This document shows positions 1 to 13,600 of a DNA stretch of 64,000 nt, one piece after another. Position 1 is the first letter of the stretch. Every line of letters starts with the position of its first letter. The stretch is from contig CAJNOP010000307.1 of the NCBI GenBank assembly GCA_905250075.1, positions 1-64,000 of the forward strand, given 5' to 3'. The notes below the pieces were generated by a model. It was given only the letters and a program-made list of their open reading frames with translations, was not told where the DNA came from and did not search any database. The position numbers and the translations under genes are program-made. This DNA comes from Rotaria sp. Silwood1 (taxonomy: Eukaryota; Rotifera; Eurotatoria; Philodinida; Philodinidae).

Positions 1-3000
1 ACTCTAAAATAAATAAATTTTTAATTTCATATAATATTTGTTTTTTTTCATACCGAGCGATTTGTTCACGACAATTTTCACTTTTATGTTTACATAATTG
101 TACTAAAACAGGAATAATTCCAGCTTCAACTAATTTTCGTCGACGTTCATCAAAAAATATTTTTTCATCCTATATATATTAAATCACATTATATTCATTT
201 TAATTATCTTTCTTTTTAATTTACTTTTGGATGTTCTTTCGGTATATGTTGTTTAGCATAAGCAGCTAATTCAACCATTTCTTTATCTGGTTTTCTAATA
301 TCATATGTATTAGTTAAATTAACAAATATTGTTGTTATCGAATATAAAACATGTGCATCTTGACATTGACATAAAGTAAAAAGTGCTTTTAATGCTGATA
401 GATTATTAACAAGTTCTTCTTTAACATCAGCATCTAATGATAAATAAGCCAGACCATCAGCTGACCAACGACGAATATCAAAACTTTGACTTGTTGTTAA
501 AAACCTGAAAAAAAAAACTCAAGACGATATAAAATCAAAACAAAAAAAATTCTTCTTTCAATATACTTGCAACATGCACGACTAAGTGTTTGACATGAAC
601 CTTCGGCAACAAGACTTGTACTTGTATCTGTACCTTTACTTGATGCAATTTTTGATAAACCCTAAAAAATTTCGAAATAAAATTAAAACATATAAATCAA
701 ATATATATATATTTATATATATCATACCACAAGAGCAAGTACTTTAATATCTTCATTTGTTGATCGATAGAGATTTTTAAGAATATCAGCACCTTGTTGT
801 ATAATACCAGCTGCTTTATCTTTCTTTGATGCTGATAAAACAATTGCTTCAACTGCAATACGCTATTCAAAATAACCAAAAATTGAATTATAAAACAAAA
901 AAAAAACAAATTTTCAAATTACTTCTTGTATTGGATCATTTGAACCAGCCATTTGTATCATTAAATCTACTAAATTTTCACTACCTAAGATTGCATTACC
1001 AATATCAAAAGGACCTTGTAAAAGAACAGACAAAACGGATATTGTTCGTACGCGTGATTGAATATCATCCTTTTCACGTAAAGCTCTAAAAGTAATAAAG
1101 CATTTATTTGTAAATTTTTGGCCGATATAATAGAATCTTTATATTTAAGATAAAAGTCGAATAGAACGAACATTTTTCCAAAAAAACATGCTCACGAAAG
1201 AAAGACTCCAAATATAAATTATTAATCGAGTTCTTCGTTCGCTTAATTTTTCAGGACTCATTGAGATTAGAAAAACCCTTGGAGAATTCGTCCTTGCTGA
1301 AGTCAAAGCTATTTTACTAGCTTTTCGACTTTTAGTCATGATAAATAACATATGTAAATATTTTTTTTTCTTAAAAATATTGAAATATAATTATTATGCT
1401 GAAAATTCGAGTCTTGTTGTTTTTTTTTTAAAAAGAAAATGATAAAAGTCAATCCAAAAATAAAAGTACAGTTTTTATTCGCTTATATAGTTAACATTCA
1501 AATAAACTTACTTAATAAATTCTATACATTCATTATTAAATTCTTCTCGTTCTTTATCTGAACATAAATCATGATAAACAACACTAAGTACACAAGAAAT
1601 ATGCATTTTAGTTTGTTCTGTTATTGAATATGATTTTTTATCATTATCTGGTAAATTAGGTACCGTAGCTGCTACGCGAAGTACTTTGGGTACACCTATT
1701 AAAATAGAAAAAATAAATAAATGAATATTCATATTGCACTTGCAAGTACTCAGTTGAAAATCGGTTAACTCGAGAACAGCTATTCTTATCCAGCCGCAGT
1801 TTTTAAAGATAGAAAAAAAGGAACACGCAAGTTACTACTGCATATAGAATTCCATACGATTTAATCACTTATCAGATTCGCTGGAAAAAAAAACAGATTA
1901 TTTTCAATAGCCACTGAAGTTTATTCGTTTTTTTTTTTTATTGAATATTTTCAATTTAATGTAAATAAATACCTGAGACAATAAATTTACTAATCCAATT
2001 ACAACCATTTGCTCGATCCACAAATTTAGCAACAAGATCAAGACAACAATCACGACCAATAGCTGAACATGTTTTATCATCAATTAATTCATTGAGTAAA
2101 CGAAATATATTATTAATAAATTCAATTACAGATTGATCTAGATTTAAAAAAAAAAAAACAGAATGACTATTGAATACTAACAGAAAACAAATTAAATTAA
2201 ATACCAAAGTTAAAAGGTACATTTATAGGTTTTTGAATTTTTCGACGATTTTCAAGATCACATATTGACATAATCATATTATGAACTAATATAGCTGTAC
2301 TTGCAGGAATTTCTGTATCATTCATTGCTAAACAACGAGCAAATAATTGAAGACCAAGTTTATTATAAATGGTTTCAGCCTAGAAAAAAAAAGAAGACAA
2401 TATGTATATATATTTTTATTTGATAGACTTTTTCAATAAGAGACTTTCTTACATAAATTATGATTAAACAATGATAAGTTTTGAAAACGCAATTGTTAAT
2501 AAATAAATGAGAATACAACTTCTCTTTCAAAAAGATGGAATATTAGATTTTTAAACATAATATATCAATCTATTTTTCCGTATAGTGTAAGATCAATTTT
2601 GTAGTACCACTCTCTAAGCAACTTGAAAATTACTTTTAAGGTCGGACTCTGTACATAAACTAGACTCTAGTGAGACATTAAAAACTACAGAAAGATATGA
2701 GCGCACCTAGAACTATCTATTGACATAATTTCAATAAAAATGGCTATAAATATATATTAAAGATCTACAAGTCCTTATTCTTCTAGAGTTTCCAATACTT
2801 TACTGAGGTCTACTTTATGCACACAGTTCAAATTCAAAAGTAATATTCACGTTGGGAAGATTTCCGCGTAAGTACCTTTGAATGATAGTATATTCTTTGT
2901 CTTCTTTCATTTTAAGAAACAAATACATAACATAGAATGCTGAAGAAAAAGCTGTCAGTTGAATTTCTCAGAAATTAAAATGTGAAATACGACATAACTA

Positions 3001-3945
3001 TTCAATTTTTGATCTCATACACTATACGTCTATGTAGAATAAATCGATTTTGAATTTCAAAATGATAAATACAATATCCTCTTATATATAATTCTTACTC
3101 GTTGATATGAATTTCTGACAATTGAAGCCAATACTCGGATAAAACCAAGAACAATAATTCGTTCATTTGTTTGAATAAATTCTTTTATTTGTCGTAGATC
3201 ACAATCATAAGTAAGAATTCCTTCTGCACCAGCATCTTCACGTGATATAACAAGAAGATTATTTAACGCCTGAACAAAAGAAAAAGTTCCAATAATTAAT
3301 TAACGACATATCTTATATATACATACAGTTTCTTGATTAGATTTTATATTCATAATTTCAAACATTTGTTGAATTTGAGATGTTAATTGTGTTTGTTGAG
3401 TATGCTTTAGAAAATGAAAGAAGAATTTGAGAAAAAAAAGAAGTCTACAAATTAAAATTCATTTATACTTTGCTTTGTGCACTTTCACGTAATTTTCTTA
3501 AAAGAATATTTGTTTGTTCACTACCTTTTGATGATATTGATATTAAACGTTGTGCATCTGATATAGCTTCATGTAATTTTCCTAAATGTTCAAATGCAGT
3601 TGATCGACGATATAAAGATTTTTGATCAGCAGGTGTATATTCAAGTGCTTAAAATTTTAAAAGACATAAGAAGAAAAAAAAAATCAACACTAAAACAATA
3701 TTTTTACCTCGTGTAGCATCTTCAATAGCATCTTCATATTGATTTAAATTAATATAACATTGTGAACGATTACTATAACATTTTGTTAATTCAGTTTTTA
3801 TTCTTTCAGATAATGAAAGATTAATTAATAGATTTAATGCTTCAGTATATTGATCAATGGCATCTTGATATTTACCTTGTTTAAATGCTTGATTACCTTG
3901 TTCACGAAGATCTTCAGGATTAATATTATTAGAATTTGTAGTCAT
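1..3945 (-). CDS. unc-45: UNC-45 myosin co-chaperone, partial (3' end off window)
   Basis: UNC-45 is a cytosolic Hsp90 co-chaperone that folds and assembles myosin motor heads. The start ATG is at 3945. Exons, read on the minus strand and bounded by GT/AG, are 3708-3945, 3469-3647, 3327-3404, 3099-3269, 2205-2379, 1973-2137, 1512-1695, 923-1085, 728-862, 567-661, 225-504 and 54-169; the next begins at 1-3. The N-terminus is a three-TPR module (NQAFKQGKYQDAIDQYTEAL, then CYSNRSQCYINLNQYEDAIE, then KSLYRRSTAFEHLGKLHEAI). Next comes the central armadillo region (NNLLVISREDAGAEGILTYD) and UCS-type repeats (ISVLSVLLQGPFDIGNAIL; NTYDIRKPDKEMVELAAYAK), all in family order. Introns are mostly 50-70 nt; those at 1086-1511 and 2380-3098 are larger. 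Codons are strongly A/T-ending. The rest of the C-terminal myosin-binding domain lies outside the window. Identity is firm; exon ends were read by eye. Confidence 0.95.
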
Positions 3946-6292
3946 ATTTTCTATCTGAAATTAGAAAATTAAAAAAAATCTATTAAACAATTTTTACTAT
4001 GAGATAGATTATTATTTTGACATGTTACATATTTTATTTTATTTTCTGAAAATACTATAGACTTTTAACGTTATAAATCAAATTGAATGTCATTCATATT
4101 AAATAATATGATATTTATATTAGAAATAGAAACAAAAAAATGTATGATTCATAAGTGAATCACAAAAATTCGAATGACTAAGGATTTTGTACATTATTGA
4201 AATAAATGAATGATACGAAAAATTGAGTTATGATCAAAAAACTAAATGTTTAATAGATTTTGTTCTTACGTTTTTTTTTTGATATTCAAATTAGTAAGTA
4301 GTTATTATTAGGATTGAGATCTATAATTCTATATCGATTTTAGATTGAAACTATTCGACTTTCTATGTTAAATATAGTAGTATTGATTAGTCAAATAATA
4401 ATATGATAGATAAGATTTGATATAATGATTTTGTAGGCAATATTGATATTAAGACAAAAATGATTAGACACACAAAAGATGACTAATAATATTTCAAGAC
4501 AAACTGACAAAAAAAAAAACGTGTTTAATTTAAAAACAGCAAAATCGATATTTTCTATCGATTAGTATTGATTTCTATATTATCTAATAGGAAATTCTTA
4601 TTGAATACAATACTGAATAGAAATTTATTGATTTATTTTCATCTTTTTAAAATTTTTTTTGAATTTAATAATTTAATCTCACCTATGTTAATTCATATAT
4701 CCAATTGTTAATCCATTAGTCGAATGTTATAAATATTATTCTTCAATATATTGTCTTGATTTCGATTCATTTTATCTACCCATGTAAAGACATTTGCCTA
4801 TTTCAAACATTTCTAAAGTGATAATCTCTTTTTTATTCGTTATTTTTTTGTTTGTTCGGTATACAACTTACGCATGATTTCATCATCTAGATGGAAAATA
4901 TCACACATTATTTCGTCATTGATTATTCAACTTTTTGTTTTCTTTCTTCTATCGGAAATAGAAAAATTTATGTATTTAACATTGTTTAGAAAACATTCAA
5001 AAAGAAAAAAAATTTATAAAACTAATTGAAACAAACAATAATTAAAAATCCATTGAATGTTCTTTGATCAATTTTTCTATTATCTTAGCATAATTCTTTA
5101 ATGATACAAACGAACAAATTAATTTGTTTTTGTATTATTAAATAAATAAAAAGATAAAGTTCTCGTTAATAATACTTCGAATGTTATTATTTTCTATTCA
5201 AAAAATTTCTTATTGTTTATATATTTCGATTCTTAACAATAGATACTAAACAAACTATCAAAAGAAAATATTTAACCTTTAAAAACAATCTATTATATGG
5301 ATTCGAGCTAATTGACTAGCATTATAGAAAAGCACGTTTTTTGTTAAACTTTTTTCTCCGGCCATCTTAGAACTTAGGAAAATATACTAAACAGAAATAT
5401 TATTATTTTTAGAAATGATCGATCACAACAAATCTATTAAATATAAAATCATTGATGTAATGATATACTTTCGAGTTAAATTTTGATGTAATAATGAAAA
5501 ATTGATGCTAATTCATCAATACTTTAAATATATTTTTATAGCTATTAAAATGCTTTATCTTTAGTAGAACTTTCTCGGACTCGGTTGGTTCAAATTTTAA
5601 AATTTTGAATACGATTTGACTCTAATCATCTGAGATATGTATAGATTAAGCTTATTACTGAATAGAAATGAACCCAAAAAACAAAAAATATCTCGTATCT
5701 TCGGAGAAACTATTCAATTCCGATTAGAAATTTTCACTAAGTGAGTTCGAATCTGAAAATTTTTATCTGATGAACTCTAATATACAGCATATGATTGATT
5801 ATTACAAAATCTGTATGATAGATCTTTTATGCAAAATATCTAGAATATTGATATTGTATGAGTAAAAATTCAATAAGAATTTAAATTATTAATTAATAAC
5901 AAACTCATTAAAGCTAAATAAAATTTAGTTTCAATATTGAACATATTAAGATATAAATTAAATAATCTAAAATACGAGTTTGTTCATAGAATGTACACAT
6001 TGAAATGTTTAAATTTCAAGATATTTATAGTTTTAATATATATATATAATTAAAAAGCAATTTTACAATAGTTAGAATTTTGTATCTAAATTCTATAATA
6101 CAAAGTTCTTGTTTTCTTTTTTTCCTGCCATCTATCATCTTAAAATTGCCGAAGAAGAATTCTTAAAAACTTAACAATAAATACTTTTAAACAATTAGTT
6201 TATATTTTTGAACACTTACTATCAAAGATGATAATGATGATTGAAGTAAAGAAGAATAAATAATAAATAAAATCAAATAACCAATCAGAATA
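3946..6292. other. Intergenic AT-rich spacer between divergent genes
   Basis: This 2.3 kb spacer separates the unc-45 start from the WDR91-like start, so both promoters should lie in it. It is very AT-rich with short homopolymer runs. No coding stretch, RNA gene or clear repeat was recognised. Confidence 0.6.
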
Positions 6293-9005
6293 ATGAAACA
6301 TCAAATAAACATATTCAATAATTTTCAATTTTCAATGGCTATATCATTTACATTTATTAATGATATTATTCGTGATTATTTTCAATATCGTAATTTAACA
6401 TCAACATCACGTATATTTGATAATGAATTATCAAAATTATCATTAGAACAATATCGTGCTGATCATATTATTAAACAATTAACATTTTATATTTATCAAT
6501 TTGATATAAATAATTTAATTGATTATTGGACACAAATTGAACAACAATTTTTATCAACATTAACAATTAATATAGAACAAATAATGAATATATTTATAAA
6601 AATTCGTATTAATTTATATCGTTGTTATTTAATACATGCAATTAAATTATCTAAAATAGATAAAATTAATGAATTTTTTGAACGTTTAATAAAATTTTTA
6701 CAACAAACAAATGAATGGACGAAAGAATGGTTTATATTACCATATATTAATAATCCTGATAATAATTCTCTATTTCAAATTTATTTTTCTAAACAATGGA
6801 ATGAACTTTTTTGGATTTCATTACAAAATTTTTTATCTCTAGCACTCTATAAGTAAATCTAACATTCAAAAAAAAAAGCAAACACAATATAATATCTTTA
6901 TTTTATTTTTGTTTCTATAGTATGACACGACCTAAAATTTGTTCAATCGAAGAAGAAGATGATAATTTTCAATCATTCGGAAATTTAATTTGTCTACAAT
7001 CAACAACAACAAAGCCTCTAATTCTATCAACTACTGTAAGTACTTAGGGTAAACCAAAAGTTCGTAGAACGGTTTTAAAGAACCAAGGTAATCTATTCAG
7101 AAATGAGAAACCAAATATACCATGTTGTAGAGCTTTTTGAGACACGTCGAATGGTATATAATAAATCCTGTTTTCATAAGACTTTGAATCAATTTACTGA
7201 TAGACGACTACGCATCCATACTCACACCCTCACCTAAGTATGATAGGTTACTGAATATTGTGATCCTTGGGATTAGTCGAAAGTATTTGTAAAATATTTT
7301 TTCTCATATACGATTTTGCAGTTTTTGACGGACTACAACTCCATATATGTAGCATCTCCGGTCATCTTGTCAGTGTGGGTGTGTAGTCGTCTATCAGTAA
7401 ATTGACTCTAGTTCTTTCAAAGTCTTATGAAAACAGGATTTATTATATACCATTCGACGCGTCTCAAAAAGCTCTACAACATGGTATATTTGGTTTTTCA
7501 TTTCTGAATAGGTTATCTTATCCGACAAGGTCCGTTAAACACAGTTCTACGAACTTTTGGTTTATCCTAAGTATAATAACTTTGGAATTGAATATTTCAA
7601 ATAAGATTATAAATCAACTGAAGAAATACGAATCATTTCCAATAGAAAATCGAATGGAAGTTAAACGTTATATTCTAATTTCTTAGGGTTTTTTTTTCCA
7701 ATGAGAAATAGCTGAAAAATCATTGAAAGAATTTAGAATACTTTGTATAATGAACGAATATTTCTAAGTACTAAATGAATTTTCAGTCGAGACTATGTGC
7801 ATTATGTAGATCATAATGAATTGTGAATATTTCTATATGAACTACTTTTTTTGTTTAATATGGGATGAAAGTATCATGAAGAAATGCGTCCTAGAATAAT
7901 CTTATTGTGATAAACAACAGCACGTGTTTTACATTTTAATATCGAAAAGATTGTGCTAATCATGTTTTTTTTTCGTAGAATTTTGTGGTCTCTTTAAGAA
8001 TATTAGAAAAGTAAAATTTGGATTTGAAACTTTACATAGAGATAGACTTTAATAAGAATAGTTTATTTTGAAAATTTCAACTTTTTTTAATGTCTCCTAT
8101 TTTGGAACACAAAAAAAACAAAAATATAAATTTGTCGTGAGTATATAACTGCTATAAAAACAACGTACATTTATCATAGGAGTATTTCAGCATAGGAATA
8201 ATAAAATAATCTAAAACTTTCTCGTTAAGGTTTAATTTTCAAATCGAAATTCGAAACTCAGTCGTCTTAGTATTTTCAAAAAGAACCAGGATATAGTACT
8301 AATTGGATTCTTGGAATTCCAAAAAACAGAAAATTCTAGCATCTTTCGTATCATATAAGTGATTTTCTGTAGATTCTCAAAATCTCAGGTCGAAACGTCA
8401 TCATCATTGAAATTATTGGTAGATGTCAAGTCTGAGAGTGCTTATTATTTCTTTTTTTGAAGCTTTTGCATATCTCATTGAAGTCTATTTTACTCACAGT
8501 GTCCGAGTTCAAAAACGATTGATCAGTTGAAAATGTTCTCTCGTTAGATATAGCCTAATGTATTCCTGTTTTTTTAATCAATAGAATTCTTTTTGTTTAA
8601 TTATTCAACTTGATACACGTCTATTGATTGAAAACAAAAAAATTGTTTTTGTTATTAAAATTTATATTTGATATATTTGATGATTATTTTAAATAGAATA
8701 TTAATTCATCGAAGATACAATCAACGGGAATATTCGATAATGAACAATTATCTTCTACTGAACAATGTAACCAATCAAATTTAACAATAATATCTAAATT
8801 GCGAAATAAATCTTTATCAAGTATCAAACAAAATCAAACAACAACAACATCACAAAGATCATTGTCGACTTGTTCGAAATCTTTTTTTATCGAGCCATTG
8901 AAAGAATCTACAATAGAAAATTCAATACTATCATTAAGAGATGATTTAACAACTTCACAACCATCATCATCATCATTAAGATCAAAATCATCCTCATTTA
9001 CGTAA
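6293..9005 (+). CDS. wdr91: WDR91-like protein, N-terminal half only (LisH/CTLH-like region)
   Basis: WDR91 is an endosomal regulator that limits PI3-kinase activity during early-to-late endosome conversion. Exons 6293-6852, 6921-7035 and 8697-9005 join in frame to about 327 residues. The first ~190 residues follow the WDR91 N-terminus closely: FINDIIRDYFQYRNLTSTSR, then LIDYWTQIEQQFLS, EWFILPYINNPDNN, IYFSKQWNELFWISLQNFLS. Exons 2-3 match the family's low-complexity Ser/Thr/Gln linker. The C-terminal WD40 propeller that makes up the second half of the family (about 750 residues) is not found downstream. Either the protein truly ends at 9005, or a donor at 8999-9000 (ACGTAAAA) leads to exons I cannot find before the MITE at 9675. 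Intron 2 (7036-8696) carries a foldback element starting a few bases after the splice donor. The gene may be intact and short, or a truncated copy. Confidence 0.82.
7043..7571. mobile_element. Foldback MITE, copy 1, TA target duplication
   Basis: Two inverted arms of about 185-200 bp flank a short centre. The left end CTTAGGGTAAACCAAAAGTT matches the reverse complement of the right end (CTTAGGATAAACCAAAAGTT). TA dinucleotides sit immediately outside both ends (7041-7042 and 7572-7573), as expected of Tc1/mariner-type non-autonomous elements. There is no transposase. Inner arm ends carry telomere-like tracts (about 7210-7223 and 7374-7381). It lies in intron 2 of the WDR91-like gene. A diverged second copy is at about 17585-18075. 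Confidence 0.85.
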
Positions 9006-9674
9006 AATAGGTCATTTACATTAAGAGAATTGGACTCAATTTAAAAAAAAAACGAAAGGTTATGTTAATAATGCAACGAAGTAATAAAATTAATTATATT
9101 GATAGTTCGATCATTGACAATAGAATTCAATGTAGAATCATACATTTGATAGACATAAACTACTAGTCAAACAAATTAGATTATAACAAATCAAGTTGTA
9201 TATATAATAAAAAAAAAACACACAGTACTTTTATAGTTCTATTCTCATGAAATTGATCTGTTAAATTCTGATTACTTAAATACAAGTAAATCATCGAACT
9301 TTTGCGTTTTATTGGTTTTTCATTGTTAATAAAGATACAGATGTTTAATTTTCATTATGAATAAATTTTTTCTTTTCAATAAATATATTCGATGAGATTA
9401 TATTCATATATATAAATTGGTATAAACGAAAAAGTTGTGAGCACGATTGTGTATTATATGTGTCCTCAATTATTTTGAATATGTTTAAATTCAAGAAAAG
9501 TCTTAAATCAGAATATCGTTGAAAGTATAACTATTTTTAATGTTCATATTGGTCGATTGATGTTGATGATGAAACCATTCATGCCAGAAATAACAACATG
9601 ATGTTTTAAATTGGATACGAGTTGAGAATGTGTCAAAACAAAATCTAGAGTTAAATATATTTTAGAGAAGCAAT

Positions 9675-9970
9675 TAGAGGTGTAAGCCGTACAGCTGAGC
9701 AGCCGCTACGGACGAAAGTATTTGATAATAATATGAGGCACCGCCGCCGTTGATATCGATACATATGCGATCGGTCATCTTTTAGGAGCAAAAACTTTTC
9801 TTTTTGGTTGTCGAAGTCGCCGCCGGTGCCACTATAGAAAAAAAATTTACAATTAAAGCCGTCGCCGCCAGTGTAAAAAAAATATAAAGTTCAATAGGCG
9901 CCGCCGCTATGGAAAAAAGTTTGAGCATTAAAGCCGATGCCGTTGTCTGATCCTTCGGCTTACATCGCTA
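9675..9970. mobile_element. hAT-type MITE with GCC-rich internal repeats
   Basis: Terminal inverted repeats are TAGAGGTGTAAGCCG on the left and, reverse-complemented, TAGCGATGTAAGCCG on the right. Flanking 8-bp target duplications are GAAGCAAT (9667-9674) and GAAGCATT (9971-9978), one mismatch apart. The interior has degenerate units of roughly 40 bp combining a GCCGCCGC core, an A-run and ATTAAAGCC. No coding capacity. 8-bp duplications and this type of terminus are characteristic of hAT elements. Confidence 0.82.
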
Positions 9971-9978
9971 GAAGCATT

Positions 9979-10535
9979 TACACAACATTGAACTTCATCG
10001 ATAATTTTTGTAGCCTAAAGAACGCTCTTTCTAATCGTGTATTGGCAATTAAATTTGATCTTGCTTCTGTTAAGAGAAACTGAATCATTCGGTTATTCCC
10101 ACTATGTCGCCCTTTTGCAACGGTAAAAAAAACAGTCGCTTTGTAATACTTGTATAATTAGTTTAGAAGTTTTATAAATTGTACGTTGTCGTAAACAATG
10201 GTACTCGATATAAGCCATGCAAAGAATGAGTGAGAATTAATAATGGTTGTCTGATGACTAGATAACAATTTACTCTTGCCAGTATTCTTTTCTTCAAACT
10301 TACTCTGTAGTATATAGTTCCGTTAGCTGATTTGTGCAGCTGTTTTAAACTTATTGTCACCACCAGTATGTTTTAGTTTTCATGAAAAATCTACCTGTAA
10401 ATCGCTGGAATAAATTTATAAACGATCGACTTCGGATAATGCTGATGCGTGAAGTTTTTGAAAAGCATTTGATTTATATAATAAACATTTTTCTATTTGA
10501 TTCATGCATGTAAATGCTAAAAGTAACTTAAAGTT
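9979..10535. other. Spacer without recognised gene
   Basis: About 560 bp between the hAT MITE and the first telomere-like palindrome. A minus-strand open frame at 10172-10363 has no recognisable motif. If the WDR91 propeller exons existed they would be expected between 9.0 and 10.5 kb, but I see none. Confidence 0.5.
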
Positions 10536-10647
10536 TGTGGGGTGTGGGTGTGAGTGTGCGTGGGTGTCTGCGTAGACTTAGAAGAATACACCCACACTCA
10601 CACCCACACCCTATCCACACTCACACCCCACCCACACCCCCCACCCA
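10536..10647. repeat. Telomere-like palindrome (G-rich arm then C-rich arm)
   Basis: The G-rich arm at 10536-10567 is built of GGGTGTG-type units. A 20-nt spacer (10568-10587) follows, then a C-rich arm from 10588 whose first 24 nt mirror the G arm. Further C-rich telomere-like units run to about 10647. The units resemble the TGTGGG telomere repeat reported for bdelloids, with interruptions. The orientation (G strand then C strand) is that of two telomere ends joined head to head or of a fold-back. Confidence 0.8.
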
Positions 10648-10659
10648 ATCCAGATCGTA

Positions 10660-13600
10660 TCAAATAATTTTTATTTTTCAAGTACTTTTCACGAGAATGA
10701 TACAACCTATTTTATATTAATATAGAGATTAAAAAAAAATTAATTATACTGAAAATAAAACAATATACATGATATAAAAAGTAATATTTATGAATAATTC
10801 ATTCTACGAATACATTTAATAAAAATTTTTAAATAGAAAAATATCATTGAATAGATTTAATTATGAATAAATATTACTAATAGAATATTCTTCGATTTCT
10901 TCTTGCTTTTCTTCATCAATCAAATAGGATTCTTTTACATCTTCTAATACTCAACCAACGTTCTTCACCAAAGAAAAGAAACAAGATTCTTCCATAAATT
11001 TCAAGTATAAGACAAAACATACGTTACTCATATATATGAACGATTGTCTTGTTTTTCTATTTGTTTCTATATGATGAATGCTGATCGATAATGTAATCAA
11101 ATGATCTAAGTCATTTATATATGGTTCCAACTCAATTAAACCTAATACACAAATCATTTACAATCGTCATTTTCTATAATTATATGTTAATCTATATCGG
11201 TGAGTAGGCTCTAGTTAGAATAGATAGACATCACTTTAAGAATAGAAGATTATAGACTCGTCACCCAAAATTTGTTCTACACAAATCTTTCCTGATAATG
11301 AAGATCTTTTTTTTTGGATATCAGTAGTACAATGAAATATATGTTAATAAAAAAGAACCTTGAATATCGACAAAGAAAAACAAGAATATTGAAAGAATAG
11401 ACACAAGATGTCCATTAACTTTTCATTATTGTCCTTAGTTTTGGACATCATTGCTGTCTTTGGGTGTGAGTGAGACTATCCATAGAAAATTACAAAAAAA
11501 CCGATACTTTTATGTATTCAAGGGATTCATGGATGTGATGCAGGCTTCTAAATACTCTTTTTATCCACATTAAAATATCAGTTTTCAAGATGGTAGTATG
11601 AAGATATACAATATTAAAAAAAAGATAGCAGTGTTTTCATAACAGAATTGAAGTATAACTGAATATGTCTTTGATTTTTATGACTTCTCATGAGGAAATA
11701 TTAATATATTGTTATCAATACGTATTTATATTGCTTTTTTTCCTAGACAAGTGTCAGGATCTATATTATTTGGATTCTTGACATTGGTTTTTATGTCATA
11801 TTGTGAAGAAAATGGAGAAGAAATTCTTTTTTTCTGTTGAATGTTTGACTTATTTTCATTTTCGGACTAGCACGACCGGACGAATGAAAATGATGGTTGC
11901 TATTCGTGAATGTCGGTATACAATCAAGAGCAGAAAGATTATAGTCCTTTTTTCGATGATGTTCAAAATTCGATGAACAAAATTATTCCCGATATCGAAT
12001 CTCTTAGCAAATTGTAGCTATCACAGAACTACTTGTTTGTCCTATATAGATTCTTGTACTTCAAGTCAGTATATTCTTGTAAGGACTGATGCAGACTATC
12101 TTTATAAGCTTTTGTTGAGAATAGTTGATTATTTGCTGTTTTGTACTAGAGAAATTCGGGTATCACATTTCGTATGCGACATGTTGTCGAAAAATTGAAA
12201 GTCGAGATGTATATTCTCCTTTGTGACGAAGAGTTTCTTAACACTTCTGTACATATGTGGAATGAAACGCTCATACTACTATCTGATATCTAAATCAGCA
12301 TGAAATACTATAATGAATTAAGTCTTGAGCAATGAACAACTGTGTACATGAAGTAATATCACTTGATTTTAACTTTTCTATTTGCAATTTGACTTATTTA
12401 TTCGATTATCTTGAACAAGCTGACAATCAAACTAGATGGTATCTGAGCTATGTTTAAAGTGCGAGAACGACGTAAAGCATCTTTGTATTTGGATTAATGA
12501 TTATTTAAATACGTTGTAATGACCATCGAATGATGTTCTGTTCTCGAAATCATCGCGTCATAAACAATGGACTTTGCATGCATACGGTCGTGTTATTTAT
12601 ATTTTTAATTCATACTTAATGGCTTATATAGAATAAACTAGAAGGTATGCGAACGAGATTCACCCTTATTGATCTCAAATGTTTGATAGTAAAAAGAGTA
12701 TATCACGTTTGTTTCTCTTTCATTTCTTCGTTCTATAGAAGCCATTGCGTACACATTGATAAAGTATGTATATGTTGATTATTTTATTATTGTGTGATTG
12801 TGAATTTGCTGAAAATAATCGAATAAAATAGTCAAAATACTCAATGAAAAAGTTTAAATCAGTAGTATTGCTTCATCTACTCACATACTTCAATAGCTGA
12901 AATACCACACATAATCCCAATACTCATTGCCGCTCATACCTATACACAATACTTCTATACATAGTTCGATGTTCTATTATATGCGAATGTCTATATCACA
13001 CATACTCTTATACCGCGATGAGAATCTCAATCGAACGTTTTTTTTTTGAGAGGTCAGATTTTGAATGTCATTCAAACACATCAACCAACGATTAAAAGAT
13101 CGTTGATAATGAATGTTAGAAATAGGTAGTAAATCGGAACGAATATTGTCGCAGTAGGAAAAAAACAACCAGTTCAACACCATTTCTTCCATCACAAGTA
13201 CAGAATCAACGAAAAATAGTGCAAATCAGTATTTATGCCTTATTTTGCCTTCCATCTACATCGTAAAAAATAAAAATCATCTTGAGATATGACTTATTTC
13301 GTTCCAGTTCGTCCACACTAGCTCAGAAAAGATGTCTCAAGCAATCTTAATATGTTCTGTTGTAGCGAATGTACAACGCAGTCAGGAAAGGATAACTATT
13401 TTGGTTATTTATTTATTTGTTTTTCTACATTATATTGCAGCATAAGAGTAAAGTTCAAAAAGAATAAAAGTACGTAAGAATCCAATTCCGTTTACTCAAA
13501 ATTTATACTGAAAACTAGTCAGGTCTAGGTCAAAAATCACACTAAATCGTTTGGTAACCTTTTGAAGTAAAATAGAAGGAAAAATATGCATTTTTATTCA

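Noticed and set aside
1145..1351. 68-residue minus-strand frame inside the unc-45 gene
   Set aside because: It lies within the 426-nt intron 1086-1511; splicing around it gives the correct UNC-45 protein.
7402..7686. 94-residue plus frame in the WDR91-like gene
   Set aside because: It is the right arm of the foldback MITE.
10536..10647. True chromosome end or assembly join at the telomere-like tracts
   Set aside because: Tracts are short, diverged and flanked by ordinary sequence on both sides, so they are interstitial; only long reads could exclude misassembly.
10535..10720. Open frames over telomere-like tracts (also 15570-15879, 22921-23290, 58166-58484)
   Set aside because: Their His/Pro/Thr or Cys/Gly/Val repeats come from translating TGTGGG-type DNA in several frames.
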